DNA from: Fimenecus sp052169395
GTDB taxonomy: Bacteria > Bacillota > Clostridia > Oscillospirales > Acutalibacteraceae
Assembly: GCA_052169395.1 (NCBI GenBank)
Contig: JBQNCN010000001.1
Location: 310,001 to 374,000, forward strand
Length of the DNA: 64,000 nucleotides
Reading direction: 5' to 3'
Position numbers and translations under genes: made by a program
Part shown: piece by piece, positions 1 through 9,236 of the stretch
How the letters are laid out: each line of letters opens with the position of its first letter
Position numbering within the stretch: position 1 is the stretch's first letter
The notes under the pieces: generated by a model
The model's database searches: none
What the model was told of the DNA's origin: nothing
The model's input: the letters and a program-made list of their open reading frames with translations, nothing else

Positions 1-103
1 CAACAAGCGGCTTAAGCTCAGATATAAGTTCCTTTGCTTCTGCCGGAGTTTTATTCATTTTCCAGTTTCCCGCAATAACGGCTTTTCTCTTTGACTTATC
101 CAT
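1..103 (-). CDS. tpiA: Triosephosphate isomerase, N-terminal part only
   Basis: Only the first 34 codons lie in the window; the gene runs off its left edge. The N-terminus contains AGNWKMNKTPAEA, the hallmark start of triosephosphate isomerase, whose Asn and Lys (AGNWKMN) are active-site residues. The enzyme interconverts dihydroxyacetone phosphate and glyceraldehyde 3-phosphate in glycolysis. An AAAGGA motif precedes the ATG. It lies 23 bases downstream of pgk on the same strand, the usual glycolytic pairing, and is probably co-transcribed with it. Confidence 0.93.
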   Translation of the reverse strand, partial: MDKSKRKAVIAGNWKMNKTPAEAKELISELKPLV

Positions 104-126
104 TTTATATCAATCCTTTAAATTTA

Positions 127-1317
127 TTACTTATTATCAATAGCAGCAATACCGGGAAGCTCTTTTCCCTCAAGGAATTCAAGAGAAGCACCGCCACCTG
201 TACTTATGTGGCTCATTTTATCTGCAAATCCAAGTTTTTCAATAGCAGCCGCACTGTCTCCACCACCTATAATTGAAACAGCACCACTTTCTGCTATTGC
301 CTTTGCAACCGCAATCGTGCCTGCCGCAAAATTTTCCCATTCAGAAACACCCATAGGTCCGTTCCAGATAACTGTTCCCGCACCCTTTATGGCATTTGTA
401 AAGATTTCTCTTGTTTTAGGTCCTATATCAAGTCCCATCCATCCATCAGGAATTTCATCTGAATTAACTGTTTTAAATTCCGTATTCTTATCATATTCAG
501 TGCCCACAACGTTATCAACCGGAATAAGAAAATTAACGCCCTTTTTCTTTGCATCTTCCATCATCTGTCCTGCAAGTTCAACCTTATCCTCTTCAAGAAG
601 AGATGTTCCTATTTTATGACCTAAATATTTCATAAACGTATATGCCATACCGCCACCGACAATAAGGGTATCAGCCTTATCAAGAAGATTTGTAATAACA
701 CCAATTTTATCGGAAACCTTTGCACCGCCTAAAATTACTATTAAAGGTCTTTTCGGATTTTCAAGAGTTCCGCCTATGTATTCAATTTCTTTTTGAATAA
801 GATATCCTACAGCTGAAGGAAGATATTCTGCAACTCCTGCAGTTGAACTGTGTGCTCTATGGCAAGAGCCAAATGCGTCATTAACATAAATATCGGCAAG
901 TGATGCAAATTTTTTTGAAAGCTCCTCATCATTTTTAGTTTCACCCGCTTCATAACGAACATTCTCAATAAGCATAACCTCACCGTCAGAAAGTTCTGAA
1001 GAAAGCTTCTGTGCACTTTCACCTACAACATCATCAGCCATTTTAACGGGAACACCTAAAAGTTCTGAAAGCCTTTCTGCAACAGGCTTTAATGAAAATT
1101 CCGGAACAATCTGACCCTTCGGTCTTCCAAGATGTGAACAAAGAATAAGTCTTGCTCCATTTTCCATAAGATATTTGATTGTAGGAAGAGACGCACGAAT
1201 TCTTTTATCATTCGTAATTTTTCCGTCTTCCATTTTCACATTGAAATCCATGCGTGCAAGAACTCTTTTACCTCTTACATCAAGATCTTCAATTGTACGC
1301 TTGTTTAGCTGACTCAT
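127..1317 (-). CDS. pgk: Phosphoglycerate kinase
   Basis: At 396 residues this is the full length of bacterial phosphoglycerate kinase, which moves the phosphate of 1,3-bisphosphoglycerate to ADP. Visible hallmarks are RVLARMDFNV near residue 18 (substrate-binding Asp/Asn), CSHLGRPKG near 60, the SCHRAHSS region near 150, and the C-terminal IIGGGDSAAAI nucleotide-binding loop near 350. AGGAG sits just before the ATG. A promoter-like pair lies in the 65-base gap upstream (1351-1379), so pgk-tpiA may have its own start within the longer gene chain. No gap gene is seen next to it. Confidence 0.97.
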   Translation of the reverse strand: MSQLNKRTIEDLDVRGKRVLARMDFNVKMEDGKITNDKRIRASLPTIKYLMENGARLILCSHLGRPKGQIVPEFSLKPVAERLSELLGVPVKMADDVVGESAQKLSSELSDGEVMLIENVRYEAGETKNDEELSKKFASLADIYVNDAFGSCHRAHSSTAGVAEYLPSAVGYLIQKEIEYIGGTLENPKRPLIVILGGAKVSDKIGVITNLLDKADTLIVGGGMAYTFMKYLGHKIGTSLLEEDKVELAGQMMEDAKKKGVNFLIPVDNVVGTEYDKNTEFKTVNSDEIPDGWMGLDIGPKTREIFTNAIKGAGTVIWNGPMGVSEWENFAAGTIAVAKAIAESGAVSIIGGGDSAAAIEKLGFADKMSHISTGGGASLEFLEGKELPGIAAIDNK

Positions 1318-1350
1318 TTGGGTCTCCTATTATTTGTTAATTTATTATCT

Positions 1351-1379
1351 ATTTTATATCAATTTTAAAAAATATGCAA
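1351..1379 (-). promoter_or_regulatory. Candidate sigma-A promoter for pgk-tpiA
   Basis: On the minus strand TTGCAT (1374-1379) and TAAAAT (1351-1356) are 17 bases apart. They lie in the largest gap of the chain, directly after the alaA stop. The match is moderate and made by eye. Confidence 0.4.
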
Positions 1380-1382
1380 GAT

Positions 1383-2597
1383 TCACTGCCTATATGAAGA
1401 CAGAAAATCTTCAAGGCAATGCGCCGCCATACGAAGTGTACGAGATTTTGGCAAATAAACTATTCTGAAATGATCGTTATCAGGATAATTAAAACCGGTT
1501 CCCTGAACAACCAAAACCTTTTTTTCTCTCAAAAAATCAAGAGCAAATTGAACATCGGAAGTTATATTGAATTTTTTAACATCAATTTTCGGAAATATAT
1601 AAAAAGCAGCTTTAGGTTTAACTGCGGTAATACCGTCAATATTGTTAATCGCATTATATATAACTTCTCTCTGATCATAAATTCTGCCTCCCGGTATTAA
1701 GTCGGCATCTCCGGACTGAACACCTCCAAGTGCGGTCTGAACAATTTGCTGAGCAGGAACATTTGAACACAACCTCATAGTTGAAAGCAGATTTATACCA
1801 TCCATATAATCTGAAATTTTCTGTTTATTTCCTGAAAAAATCATCCATCCTATTCGGTATCCTGCAATTTTATGCGATTTTGAAAGTCCATTAAAAGTTA
1901 TACAAGGAATATCGGGTGCAAGACTTGCAATAGAAACATGTTTTAATCCGTCCATAACAAGACGATCATAAATTTCATCAGCAAAAATCACCAAATCATT
2001 AGCACGAGCTATTTCAACAATTTCCTTCAATATTTCAGTACTATATAAAGCGCCTGTAGGATTATTCGGATTTATGATAACAATACCTTTTGTATGCGGT
2101 GTTATCTTCTTTTTTATATCATTAATATCAGGATTCCATTCATTTTGCTCATCGCACATATAATGAACGGCTTTGCCGCCAGAAAGAGTAATTGCCGCAG
2201 TCCAAAGAGGATAATCAGGACAAGGCACAAGCATTTCATCACCGTCATCCAAAAAACCCTGCATACTCATAGTTATAAGTTCAGATACTCCATTCCCAGT
2301 ATAAATATCATCAACTTTTATATTGGGAAGACCTTTAAGCTGATGATACTGCATTATGGCCTTTCGTGCTGAAAACAAACCTTTTGAATTTGAATATCCC
2401 TCAGATTCGGTAAGATTTGTCATCATATCGTGTATTATCTCATCCGGTGTCCTAAAACCGAACGGAGCGGGATTGCCAATATTAAGCTTTAAAATATCGA
2501 TTCCCGCCTTTTCCATACGGTTTGCTTCATCAAGAATCGGTCCTCTTATATCATAGCAAACATTATCCAGTTTATGAGATTTTTTAAATTCTTTCAT
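1383..2597 (-). CDS. alaA: Alanine-type aminotransferase (AlaA family)
   Basis: This 404-residue PLP enzyme resembles E. coli AlaA closely along its whole length: SHKLDNVCYDIRGPIL at the N-terminus, LNIGNPAPFGF, IINPNNPTGA and ADEIYD. The PLP lysine is in FNGLSKSHKIAGYRIGW. The expected reaction is pyruvate plus glutamate to alanine plus 2-oxoglutarate. It lies 12 bases after the dCMP deaminase gene, and AAGGA precedes the ATG. The family is certain; the alanine specificity is inferred from similarity to AlaA. Confidence 0.88.
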   Translation of the reverse strand: MKEFKKSHKLDNVCYDIRGPILDEANRMEKAGIDILKLNIGNPAPFGFRTPDEIIHDMMTNLTESEGYSNSKGLFSARKAIMQYHQLKGLPNIKVDDIYTGNGVSELITMSMQGFLDDGDEMLVPCPDYPLWTAAITLSGGKAVHYMCDEQNEWNPDINDIKKKITPHTKGIVIINPNNPTGALYSTEILKEIVEIARANDLVIFADEIYDRLVMDGLKHVSIASLAPDIPCITFNGLSKSHKIAGYRIGWMIFSGNKQKISDYMDGINLLSTMRLCSNVPAQQIVQTALGGVQSGDADLIPGGRIYDQREVIYNAINNIDGITAVKPKAAFYIFPKIDVKKFNITSDVQFALDFLREKKVLVVQGTGFNYPDNDHFRIVYLPKSRTLRMAAHCLEDFLSSYRQ

Positions 2598-2609
2598 ATT
2601 TATCCTTCT

Positions 2610-3098
2610 TTAATATCCGAATTTTCCTGAAAGAGAATCATCTTCATCAATCCACTTTTGAACATTTATTATTCTAAATTCATTCTTTGTATCGCGGGCA
2701 ATAACATGAGTTATTCCCGCATTTAATATCATGCGCTTGCACAATGCACATGAAGTGGACTTTTTTACATAAGAGCCGTCAGAACATTCAAGTCCCACAA
2801 GATACATTGTTGCACCTATCATTTGTTCTCTTGAAGCATTTATAACCGCATTCATCTCCGCATGTACCGAACGACAAAGTTCATAACGTTCTCCTCTCGG
2901 AACATTTAATTTTTCACGCATACAGAAACCCAAATCACAGCAATTTTTTCTTCCACGCGGTGCTCCCGAATAGCCTGTGGAAATAACCTGATCAACCTTT
3001 ACTATAACAGCACCATAATGTCTTCTTAAGCAAGTGCTCCTTTGAGAAACCATCTCCGCCAAATCAAGATAGTAATTTATTTTATCTCGTCTTTCCAT
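2610..3098 (-). CDS. Deoxycytidylate (dCMP) deaminase family protein
   Basis: This 162-residue zinc deaminase carries the HAEMN motif (zinc His and catalytic Glu) near residue 79 and a C-x2-C zinc pair in TSCALCKRMILNAGI near 117-124. Ser replaces the common Pro before the first Cys. The family converts dCMP to dUMP for thymidylate synthesis; ComEB of Bacillus is a relative. The fold assignment is firm and the exact substrate is inferred. It sits 5 bases after the sugar transferase gene in the same chain. Confidence 0.87.
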   Translation of the reverse strand: MERRDKINYYLDLAEMVSQRSTCLRRHYGAVIVKVDQVISTGYSGAPRGRKNCCDLGFCMREKLNVPRGERYELCRSVHAEMNAVINASREQMIGATMYLVGLECSDGSYVKKSTSCALCKRMILNAGITHVIARDTKNEFRIINVQKWIDEDDSLSGKFGY

Positions 3099-3103
3099 TT
3101 AAA

Positions 3104-4504
3104 CTAATCCTTAACCTCTTTTCTGCAAAAATCATATTCAACCCTTTTAAATTCCGAAAATGATTCAGTAGCATCTGTTGCTCTAAAAAAAACCATAAGT
3201 GTTCTGAATATTATTTTTATATCAAACCAAATATTAAAATTTTCAATATATAACATGTCAAGCACAAGCTTATCCTTAGGAACGGTGTTATATTTTCCCG
3301 AAATTTGAGCAAGTCCCGTTATACCCGCTTTCATTCTTGTTCTGTATTCAAATTCTTTTAAATTAAGAGTATATTTTTCAATATTTTCAACCATTTCCGG
3401 TCTGGGTCCCACTATAGTCATTTCTCCTCTTAAAACATTTATAAATTGCGGAAATTCATCAATACGATATTTTCTTAATATACGCCCAACTTTAGTTATT
3501 CTGTCATCGCCCTCAATAACAGACTTATGTTCAAAACCCCTGTCCTCTTTCATGGAACGGAACTTATAAACATTAAAAACTCTTCCATGAATCGTAGCTC
3601 TCTTTTGTTTATAAATTATACTTCCGCCATCCTCCAGCTTAATTGCAAGTGAAGAAATAAAAAGTACAGGACTAAATAACAAAAGTGCAAAAGACGATAT
3701 GATAATATCCATTGCCCTTTTTACAATTCGCTGTTCCATCGTCATTTTCTTTACATGAGAAGACATAACAGGCTTGTCATCAAACATTGAATAATGAGCC
3801 CTCAATGCAACAATATCCATCATTTCAAAATTATAATAAATATTTTTATTATACTGATAGCAATATTCTGTAAACATTGCTCTTTGAGAAGCGGGAAGAT
3901 CATAAAGAAATACTGTATCATTACGATTTATTACATCAAAAACATCATTTTCTGTAAAAAGCACTGCATCACAAATTTTATACTGCTTTGAAAACTGTTT
4001 GATTTTAGGCACGATATTATTAAGTGCTTCTTTTGAAGTTGTAATTACACATGATTTTTCAGGATCATTAACTCTAAAGAATATTTCATTGCCTAAATAT
4101 GTATAAAATGCTATCACAACAATCTGTAAAATCATTACCAAGATAAGATGAAGAGGTCTTTGATAAATAAATTTTGATCCGTTTATTTCATTTGTATTCA
4201 TTATACAAAGCATTAAATGTGCACTAATATCTGTAATTATTGCGGAAAGACTCATTGAAGCAATAATAGGCTTACTTTTTCGTACTCCGATATCATATCC
4301 ACCATAAACAGTCATCATAAGAATTCCAAAGGCAACAAAAGTAAGCATTGTTACCGCAGCTGTTCTTGAAAAACGCAAAAGCCATTCGTTGCTTACACCG
4401 AATACACCGAAAAATATTATAAAGAGTATAAAAAACAAAGTAGCTTTTAAAAGCATTAAATTTATACTCATTGTTCTTTTTAAAAACTTTTTCAAAAAAA
4501 TCAC
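3104..4504 (-). CDS. Polyprenyl-phosphate sugar-1-phosphate transferase (initiating glycosyltransferase)
   Basis: This 466-residue protein has several N-terminal membrane helices, a middle soluble part and a C-terminal sugar transferase domain. That domain has KRAMDIIISSF, the KFRSM motif, the RKYRIDEFPQ motif and VGPRPE. Such enzymes load the first sugar phosphate on undecaprenyl phosphate at the membrane. It starts with GTG 2 bases after murC; an in-frame TTG (4495) or ATG (4471) could be the true start. It stands apart from the main polysaccharide locus, which has its own paralogue at 61624-62991. Confidence 0.88.
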   Translation of the reverse strand: MIFLKKFLKRTMSINLMLLKATLFFILFIIFFGVFGVSNEWLLRFSRTAAVTMLTFVAFGILMMTVYGGYDIGVRKSKPIIASMSLSAIITDISAHLMLCIMNTNEINGSKFIYQRPLHLILVMILQIVVIAFYTYLGNEIFFRVNDPEKSCVITTSKEALNNIVPKIKQFSKQYKICDAVLFTENDVFDVINRNDTVFLYDLPASQRAMFTEYCYQYNKNIYYNFEMMDIVALRAHYSMFDDKPVMSSHVKKMTMEQRIVKRAMDIIISSFALLLFSPVLFISSLAIKLEDGGSIIYKQKRATIHGRVFNVYKFRSMKEDRGFEHKSVIEGDDRITKVGRILRKYRIDEFPQFINVLRGEMTIVGPRPEMVENIEKYTLNLKEFEYRTRMKAGITGLAQISGKYNTVPKDKLVLDMLYIENFNIWFDIKIIFRTLMVFFRATDATESFSEFKRVEYDFCRKEVKD

Positions 4505-4506
4505 CG

Positions 4507-5883
4507 TTATTTTCTATTTTCAAGCGTATCAATGATTATTTTATCCGCTTTATTTATATCTCCGCAGCCAAGAGTGATAATCAAATCTCCCGGTTGTGCC
4601 TTAGTTCCTACATATTCTGCAGCTTCCCTTTTAGTTTCAAACCATACAGAATTCGGAATTTTTGCAGCTAAGTCTTTAGTATAAATATCATAGGTATTAA
4701 CCTCTCTTGAACCCATGATTTCAGTCATAACAACTTTATCCGCCTTTGAGAGAACCTTTGCAAAATCATCTAAAAGATTATAAGTTCTTGAATATGTAAA
4801 AGGCTGAAATACTGCCCAAACATTATTATACCCCATTTTAAGTGCTGAGTTAATAGTTACTTCAAGTTCCGTAGGATGATGAGCATAATCATCTGCAACG
4901 GTAATTCCGCCATATGTACCTAAAAATTCAAATCTCCTGTGAGCTCCACCAAAGCTTTCTATTCCGTTCTTTACAAGTTCATAATCCGCTTTTAACAGAT
5001 CGCAGACAGCAATTACGGAAAGAGCATTATACACATTATGTTTTCCAGGTACACCAAGCTTTACATTAAATAAAAATTGTGTATCTTTATATGCGGAAAA
5101 TTTAAAAAATCCTCCTCTATATTCCTTTAAATCTTTGGCAATATAATCATTTTTTTCATTAAGTCCGAAGCTTACAAGTTTTTTGTCAATTTCAGAAACA
5201 ACCTTAATCGTATTATTATCATCACCGTTATAAAAAACTGTAGATGTCGTACTTTCAGCAAATTTACTAAAGCTATTTATAAGATTTTCCATAGTTTTAA
5301 AATAATCCATATGGTCATTATCAACATTTAAAACTATTGTAATATTAGGAGTAATACTTAAAAAACTGTCTTTAAATTCACACGCCTCCGCAACAAAATT
5401 TTCTGTTTTACCGACTCTGCCGTGTGCTTTTATAAGCGGCAGCTCTCCACCTATCGCAGCGGACGGGTCAAGATTCGCATACATAAGCGTTTGTGTTAGC
5501 ATTGAGCTTGTGGTCGTTTTACCATGTGTTCCGCAAACTGCAATACAATTATTATACATTCTTGATATTGCTCCCAATAGCTCATCTCTTGAAAAAATAG
5601 GTATACCGCTGTTTTTTGCAGCTAAAAGCTCAGGATTATCCGGTAAAAGAGCCTTTGTATAAATTATCATCTCGGCATCTTCTATATTTTCAGCCTTCTG
5701 TCCCATCTTAACACTAATGCCAAGAGTTTTTATCCTTTCAAGAGTATCCGTTTCGTTATTATCCGACCCTGAAAGTTCATATCCGAAGCTGTAAAGAATT
5801 TCAGCCAGAGGACACATTCCAGATCCGCCAATACCTATAAAATGAACTCGTTTAACTTTTTTTAAAATCTCATCAATATACAT
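4507..5883 (-). CDS. murC: UDP-N-acetylmuramate--L-alanine ligase
   Basis: At 458 residues this is full-length MurC, the cytoplasmic Mur ligase that adds L-alanine to UDP-MurNAc. HFIGIGGSGMCPLAEIL near residue 14 binds the UDP substrate. AVCGTHGKTTTSSML near 115 is the ATP P-loop. VDNDHMDYF and DDYAHHPTE are further family signatures. Its AGGTGA ribosome site overlaps the stop region of the upstream phosphorylase gene, which suggests coupled translation. No other mur genes are adjacent. Confidence 0.96.
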   Translation of the reverse strand: MYIDEILKKVKRVHFIGIGGSGMCPLAEILYSFGYELSGSDNNETDTLERIKTLGISVKMGQKAENIEDAEMIIYTKALLPDNPELLAAKNSGIPIFSRDELLGAISRMYNNCIAVCGTHGKTTTSSMLTQTLMYANLDPSAAIGGELPLIKAHGRVGKTENFVAEACEFKDSFLSITPNITIVLNVDNDHMDYFKTMENLINSFSKFAESTTSTVFYNGDDNNTIKVVSEIDKKLVSFGLNEKNDYIAKDLKEYRGGFFKFSAYKDTQFLFNVKLGVPGKHNVYNALSVIAVCDLLKADYELVKNGIESFGGAHRRFEFLGTYGGITVADDYAHHPTELEVTINSALKMGYNNVWAVFQPFTYSRTYNLLDDFAKVLSKADKVVMTEIMGSREVNTYDIYTKDLAAKIPNSVWFETKREAAEYVGTKAQPGDLIITLGCGDINKADKIIIDTLENRK

Positions 5884-5886
5884 ATT

Positions 5887-6690
5887 TCACCTGATTTCAG
5901 AAATAATATCTGTTATTAACGCTTTAAACTGCGTAGCTTTCTGACACCCTATCAAAAGCACCTCTTCTTCTGTAAGCGGTTTATCAAGCACACCTGTCGC
6001 CATATTCGTTATAAGGGAAAGTCCAAGAACTTTTATTCCTAAAGCATTTGCTACAATTACTTCAGGAACGGTAGACATTCCAACTGCATCCGCTCCTAAA
6101 ATTCTATAAGCTTTAATTTCAGCAGGTGTTTCATAAGAAGGTCCGGTTACACCTATATAAACACCTTTCTGTAAACGAATATTATTTTTCAAAAAAATTT
6201 TTTCAACAAGAGAAATCAGTTCTTTGCTATAAGCAAAACTCATATCCGGAAATCTTTTTTCTCCCTCTAAAATTGGATCAATCAACGGATTGGTACCCAT
6301 CATATTTATATGGTCGGTAATCACCATAATATCACCAACTTCAAAATCAAAATTTATACCGCCGGCAGCATTAGTTATGATTAAAGTTTTTACACCAAGT
6401 TCCTTCATAACACGGACTCCCGCAGTAACCTCCGACATTGTTCTACCTTCATAATAATGTATGCGTCCCTGCATACAAATAATATTTTTTTCATTTATTC
6501 GACCTGCCACAAACCTTCCTTTATGACCAGGTGCGGTGGAAACGGGAAAATCATCAAGTTCAGAATAATCAACAATAATCGGATTTTTTATACTGTCGGC
6601 AAATGAGCCAAGTCCTGAACCTAAAATCAACCCGATATCTGTACTGAAATCAATTTTGGATTTTATATATTCAGCAGCTTTTTTATACAT
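5887..6690 (-). CDS. punA: Purine nucleoside phosphorylase
   Basis: This 267-residue protein is a type I (trimeric) purine nucleoside phosphorylase, which splits purine nucleosides with phosphate into base and (deoxy)ribose 1-phosphate. Seen are ILGSGLGSFAD near residue 22 (phosphate loop), GRIHYYEG near 75, NAAGGIN near 105, GPSYETPAE near 183 and GADAVGMSTVPEV near 197. The ATG overlaps the end of the upstream deaminase gene by 8 bases, with GGGTGA as ribosome site. Together with that deaminase it makes a purine salvage pair. Confidence 0.93.
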   Translation of the reverse strand: MYKKAAEYIKSKIDFSTDIGLILGSGLGSFADSIKNPIIVDYSELDDFPVSTAPGHKGRFVAGRINEKNIICMQGRIHYYEGRTMSEVTAGVRVMKELGVKTLIITNAAGGINFDFEVGDIMVITDHINMMGTNPLIDPILEGEKRFPDMSFAYSKELISLVEKIFLKNNIRLQKGVYIGVTGPSYETPAEIKAYRILGADAVGMSTVPEVIVANALGIKVLGLSLITNMATGVLDKPLTEEEVLLIGCQKATQFKALITDIISEIR

Positions 6691-7978
6691 TTAATTCACC
6701 CAAAATTTTGCTTGTGGATTTTTGAACTTCATATTTAACTTTTTCAATATCAATACTTTTAAATTCTCCGTCTTTATAAAGCACTTCACCATCAACCATA
6801 GTGAGTACACAATCTGAACCGTTTGCAGAATAAATAAAATTACAAGCAGTATCTGTATCCGGAACCATATTTTCCTTAGATATATCAAAAACCGCCAAAT
6901 CCGCATAATAGTTTTCTTTAATTATACCGCAGTTTTCTCGTCCCTGTGCTTTATAACCGTTTACAGTTGCCATTTTAATAACTTCTTTTTCGGATATAAG
7001 AGTTGCATCAAAATGAATTGCCTTTTGAAGCAGTGCTGTAAGATAAAGTTCTTTAAAAATATTAAGATTGTTATTTGAACAAACAGAATCGGTACCTATA
7101 GCAATATTTATACCTGCTTTTTTAAGCTCATAAATATTTGCAATTCCTGACCCAAGTTTCATATTTGAAGCGGGGTTAGCTGAACATGAAACATCTTTTT
7201 CTCGCATTATTTCAATATCTTGCGGCTCTACCCAAACACAATGTGCCGCAAGAGTTTTATTGTCAAAAATGCCTGTATCAAAAAAATATTCAGCCGGAGT
7301 TTTACCGTTATGACGTAACTTGCACTCCTCGTGTTCCTTTTTTGTTTCACTCATATGAATATGAACTATCGTATCAAATTCTCTTATATAATTCGCAACA
7401 GCTCTTACAAAATTTTCATTGCTTGTATATTCAGCATGAATAGAGAAATCTATTTTCAGTTTACCGTTTTCTGAATTATGATATGCTTGATAGGCAGATA
7501 TCGCTTCATTAAATCCCCTATGTTTTTCAAGAGATGTATATTCAAAACTTGTGAGACCTCTTGAAAAATTACATTTCATTTTACTATCTGAAACCGCTTT
7601 GCAAACATTGTCACAAAAAAAGTACATATCAGAAAAAGATGCAGTTCCGCAGCGCAGCATTTCAGCTTCTGCAAGAAGAGTTGCATAATAGGCATCCTTA
7701 CCTTTTATTTTATCTTCAAAAGGAAATACCTTATCATTCAGCCATCTATCCAAAGGAAGGTTACTCCCATATCCTCTCAACAAGGTCATTGCGGAATGCG
7801 TATGTGCATTTACAAATGCCGGTATTAAAAGTTTGCCTATACCGTTATAGCTTTCTCCAGTATAATTTTCAGGTCTTTTTTTTCCTATATATTTTATATA
7901 TTTACCATCTACAAGAATAAAGCTATTTTTTACAATATCAAAATTCTCATTAAAATATGAAATATTTTCAAAAAGCAT
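6683..7978 (-). CDS. Amidohydrolase, SAH/MTA (adenosine-type) deaminase family
   Basis: This 431-residue metal-dependent amidohydrolase has AFVNAHTHSAMTLLRG near residue 54 (first metal His pair). Further signatures are VHIHMSETKKE, LAAHCVWV, SANPASNMKL and IAIGTDSVCSNN (metal Asp). These fit the S-adenosylhomocysteine / 5'-methylthioadenosine deaminase group (MtaD), which also accepts adenosine-like nucleosides. The neighbouring phosphorylase would act on the inosine-type product. The exact substrate is inferred. The start is 6 bases from the cyclophilin gene end and has a weak ribosome site. Confidence 0.83.
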   Translation of the reverse strand: MLFENISYFNENFDIVKNSFILVDGKYIKYIGKKRPENYTGESYNGIGKLLIPAFVNAHTHSAMTLLRGYGSNLPLDRWLNDKVFPFEDKIKGKDAYYATLLAEAEMLRCGTASFSDMYFFCDNVCKAVSDSKMKCNFSRGLTSFEYTSLEKHRGFNEAISAYQAYHNSENGKLKIDFSIHAEYTSNENFVRAVANYIREFDTIVHIHMSETKKEHEECKLRHNGKTPAEYFFDTGIFDNKTLAAHCVWVEPQDIEIMREKDVSCSANPASNMKLGSGIANIYELKKAGINIAIGTDSVCSNNNLNIFKELYLTALLQKAIHFDATLISEKEVIKMATVNGYKAQGRENCGIIKENYYADLAVFDISKENMVPDTDTACNFIYSANGSDCVLTMVDGEVLYKDGEFKSIDIEKVKYEVQKSTSKILGELNV

Positions 7979-7979
7979 T

Positions 7980-8573
7980 TCAGTAGTTTACAACTTCACA
8001 TTTTTTAATAATAACATCATCAATCGGCTTTGAATTTCCATCAACAGAAACCTGTGCAATTTTATCTATAATATCCATACCATCAAAAACCTGGCCGAAT
8101 ACAGTATGATGATAATCAAGCCATGGCGTTCCACCGTTTTTCTCATATTCATCACAAAATTCAGAAGGAAAATATTCGGAAAGCCCCTTCATTTGTCTTA
8201 CAAAATCTTCAGAAACATTTTTTGCCTGAACAATAAAAAATTGAGATCCGTTTGTGTTTGGACCTGAATTTGCCATGCATAAGGCACCTCTTATATTATG
8301 AAGTTCCTTTGTAAATTCATCTTCAAATGAATGTCCCCATATAGATTCACCGCCTATACCCGTTCCAAGAGGATCTCCACCTTGAATCATAAAGCCGTCA
8401 ATCACTCTGTGAAATTTTAGACCGTTATAATAATTATTTTTTGAATGCTCCTTAAAATTCTCAACAGCTTTCGGTGCATATTCAGGAAAGAGCCTTATTT
8501 TAATATCTCCAAAATCAGTTTTAAGTATTATTATTTCTTCATTCTTCTTTGGCAATTCTTTTTGTTTAATCAT
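7980..8573 (-). CDS. Peptidyl-prolyl cis-trans isomerase, cyclophilin type
   Basis: This 197-residue protein has a single cyclophilin domain and no signal peptide, so it should act in the cytoplasm. Visible are FHRVIDGFMIQGGDP near residue 55 (catalytic Arg), CMANSGPNTNGSQFFIV near 100, and HTVFGQVFDGMDIIDKI near 160. An insertion of about 25 residues between the last two motifs is typical of some bacterial forms. The ATG overlaps the stop of the preceding membrane gene as ATGA, which implies translational coupling. Confidence 0.93.
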   Translation of the reverse strand: MIKQKELPKKNEEIIILKTDFGDIKIRLFPEYAPKAVENFKEHSKNNYYNGLKFHRVIDGFMIQGGDPLGTGIGGESIWGHSFEDEFTKELHNIRGALCMANSGPNTNGSQFFIVQAKNVSEDFVRQMKGLSEYFPSEFCDEYEKNGGTPWLDYHHTVFGQVFDGMDIIDKIAQVSVDGNSKPIDDVIIKKCEVVNY

Positions 8574-9235
8574 TTTACTATTCCTTTTTTATACAAAATA
8601 TGAGTGCTTAAAAGTGATACTGCCATACAAATCGGTATTAAAGCACCAACCTTAAGACTTCCAATAAATATTAAAATCAATATTGAAAAAAATACGGGAA
8701 TTATAGAAATTTTAATATTTTTAGTAAAGTAACTCATTCCGAGTGCACCGAATAGAGCAGGTACCACTTGACGAAATGCAGGAGCCAAAGGACTTCCTTC
8801 AGCGGTTATATACGGAAGAACCGGAGTAAACACCAAAACACCAACAGCAATAACAACAGTAGTTACAATTGAAGAGGTTGCTATAGCTATTGTTGAAATC
8901 ACCTGACCCTCTTCAGAATTTGCACGAACTCCCGCATTTTCCATTGCATTAAGTCCGCATGGAAGCTTCAAATTTGTAATATTACCTGTAACAAACGACA
9001 GATAGGTTCCTGCAGCACCAAGAAGCGGAGTATAAGTTACAACTTCCAGAAGACTTGACGGATAAAAAATTAAAGCAACCGGTCCAAGACCTTTAAATAC
9101 ATACTTTGCTTCAGGCCATATTCCGAAATAAATGCAAATTGAAACGGGAATCATCAAAAATATCAAAAGAGCTGCTATATTCCAGATAACACCGTATCTG
9201 TGAACGCTTTCCGTATAAGATAATCGCATCTTCAT
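8570..9235 (-). CDS. Uncharacterised integral membrane protein, partner of the DUF5058-like protein
   Basis: The 221-residue protein is very hydrophobic, with about six predicted helices. The ATG at 9235 is chosen because GGAGAGGA precedes it; a TTG 18 bases upstream overlaps that site. A stretch GNIT...LP...AMENAG near residues 84-102 aligns with GNIS...VP...AIEAFG of the neighbouring protein, and the helices before it also match. The two therefore look like homologous subunits of one membrane complex. Position ahead of a purine salvage pair hints at transport, but no substrate can be named. Confidence 0.75.
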   Translation of the reverse strand: MKMRLSYTESVHRYGVIWNIAALLIFLMIPVSICIYFGIWPEAKYVFKGLGPVALIFYPSSLLEVVTYTPLLGAAGTYLSFVTGNITNLKLPCGLNAMENAGVRANSEEGQVISTIAIATSSIVTTVVIAVGVLVFTPVLPYITAEGSPLAPAFRQVVPALFGALGMSYFTKNIKISIIPVFFSILILIFIGSLKVGALIPICMAVSLLSTHILYKKGIVK

Positions 9236-9236
9236 C

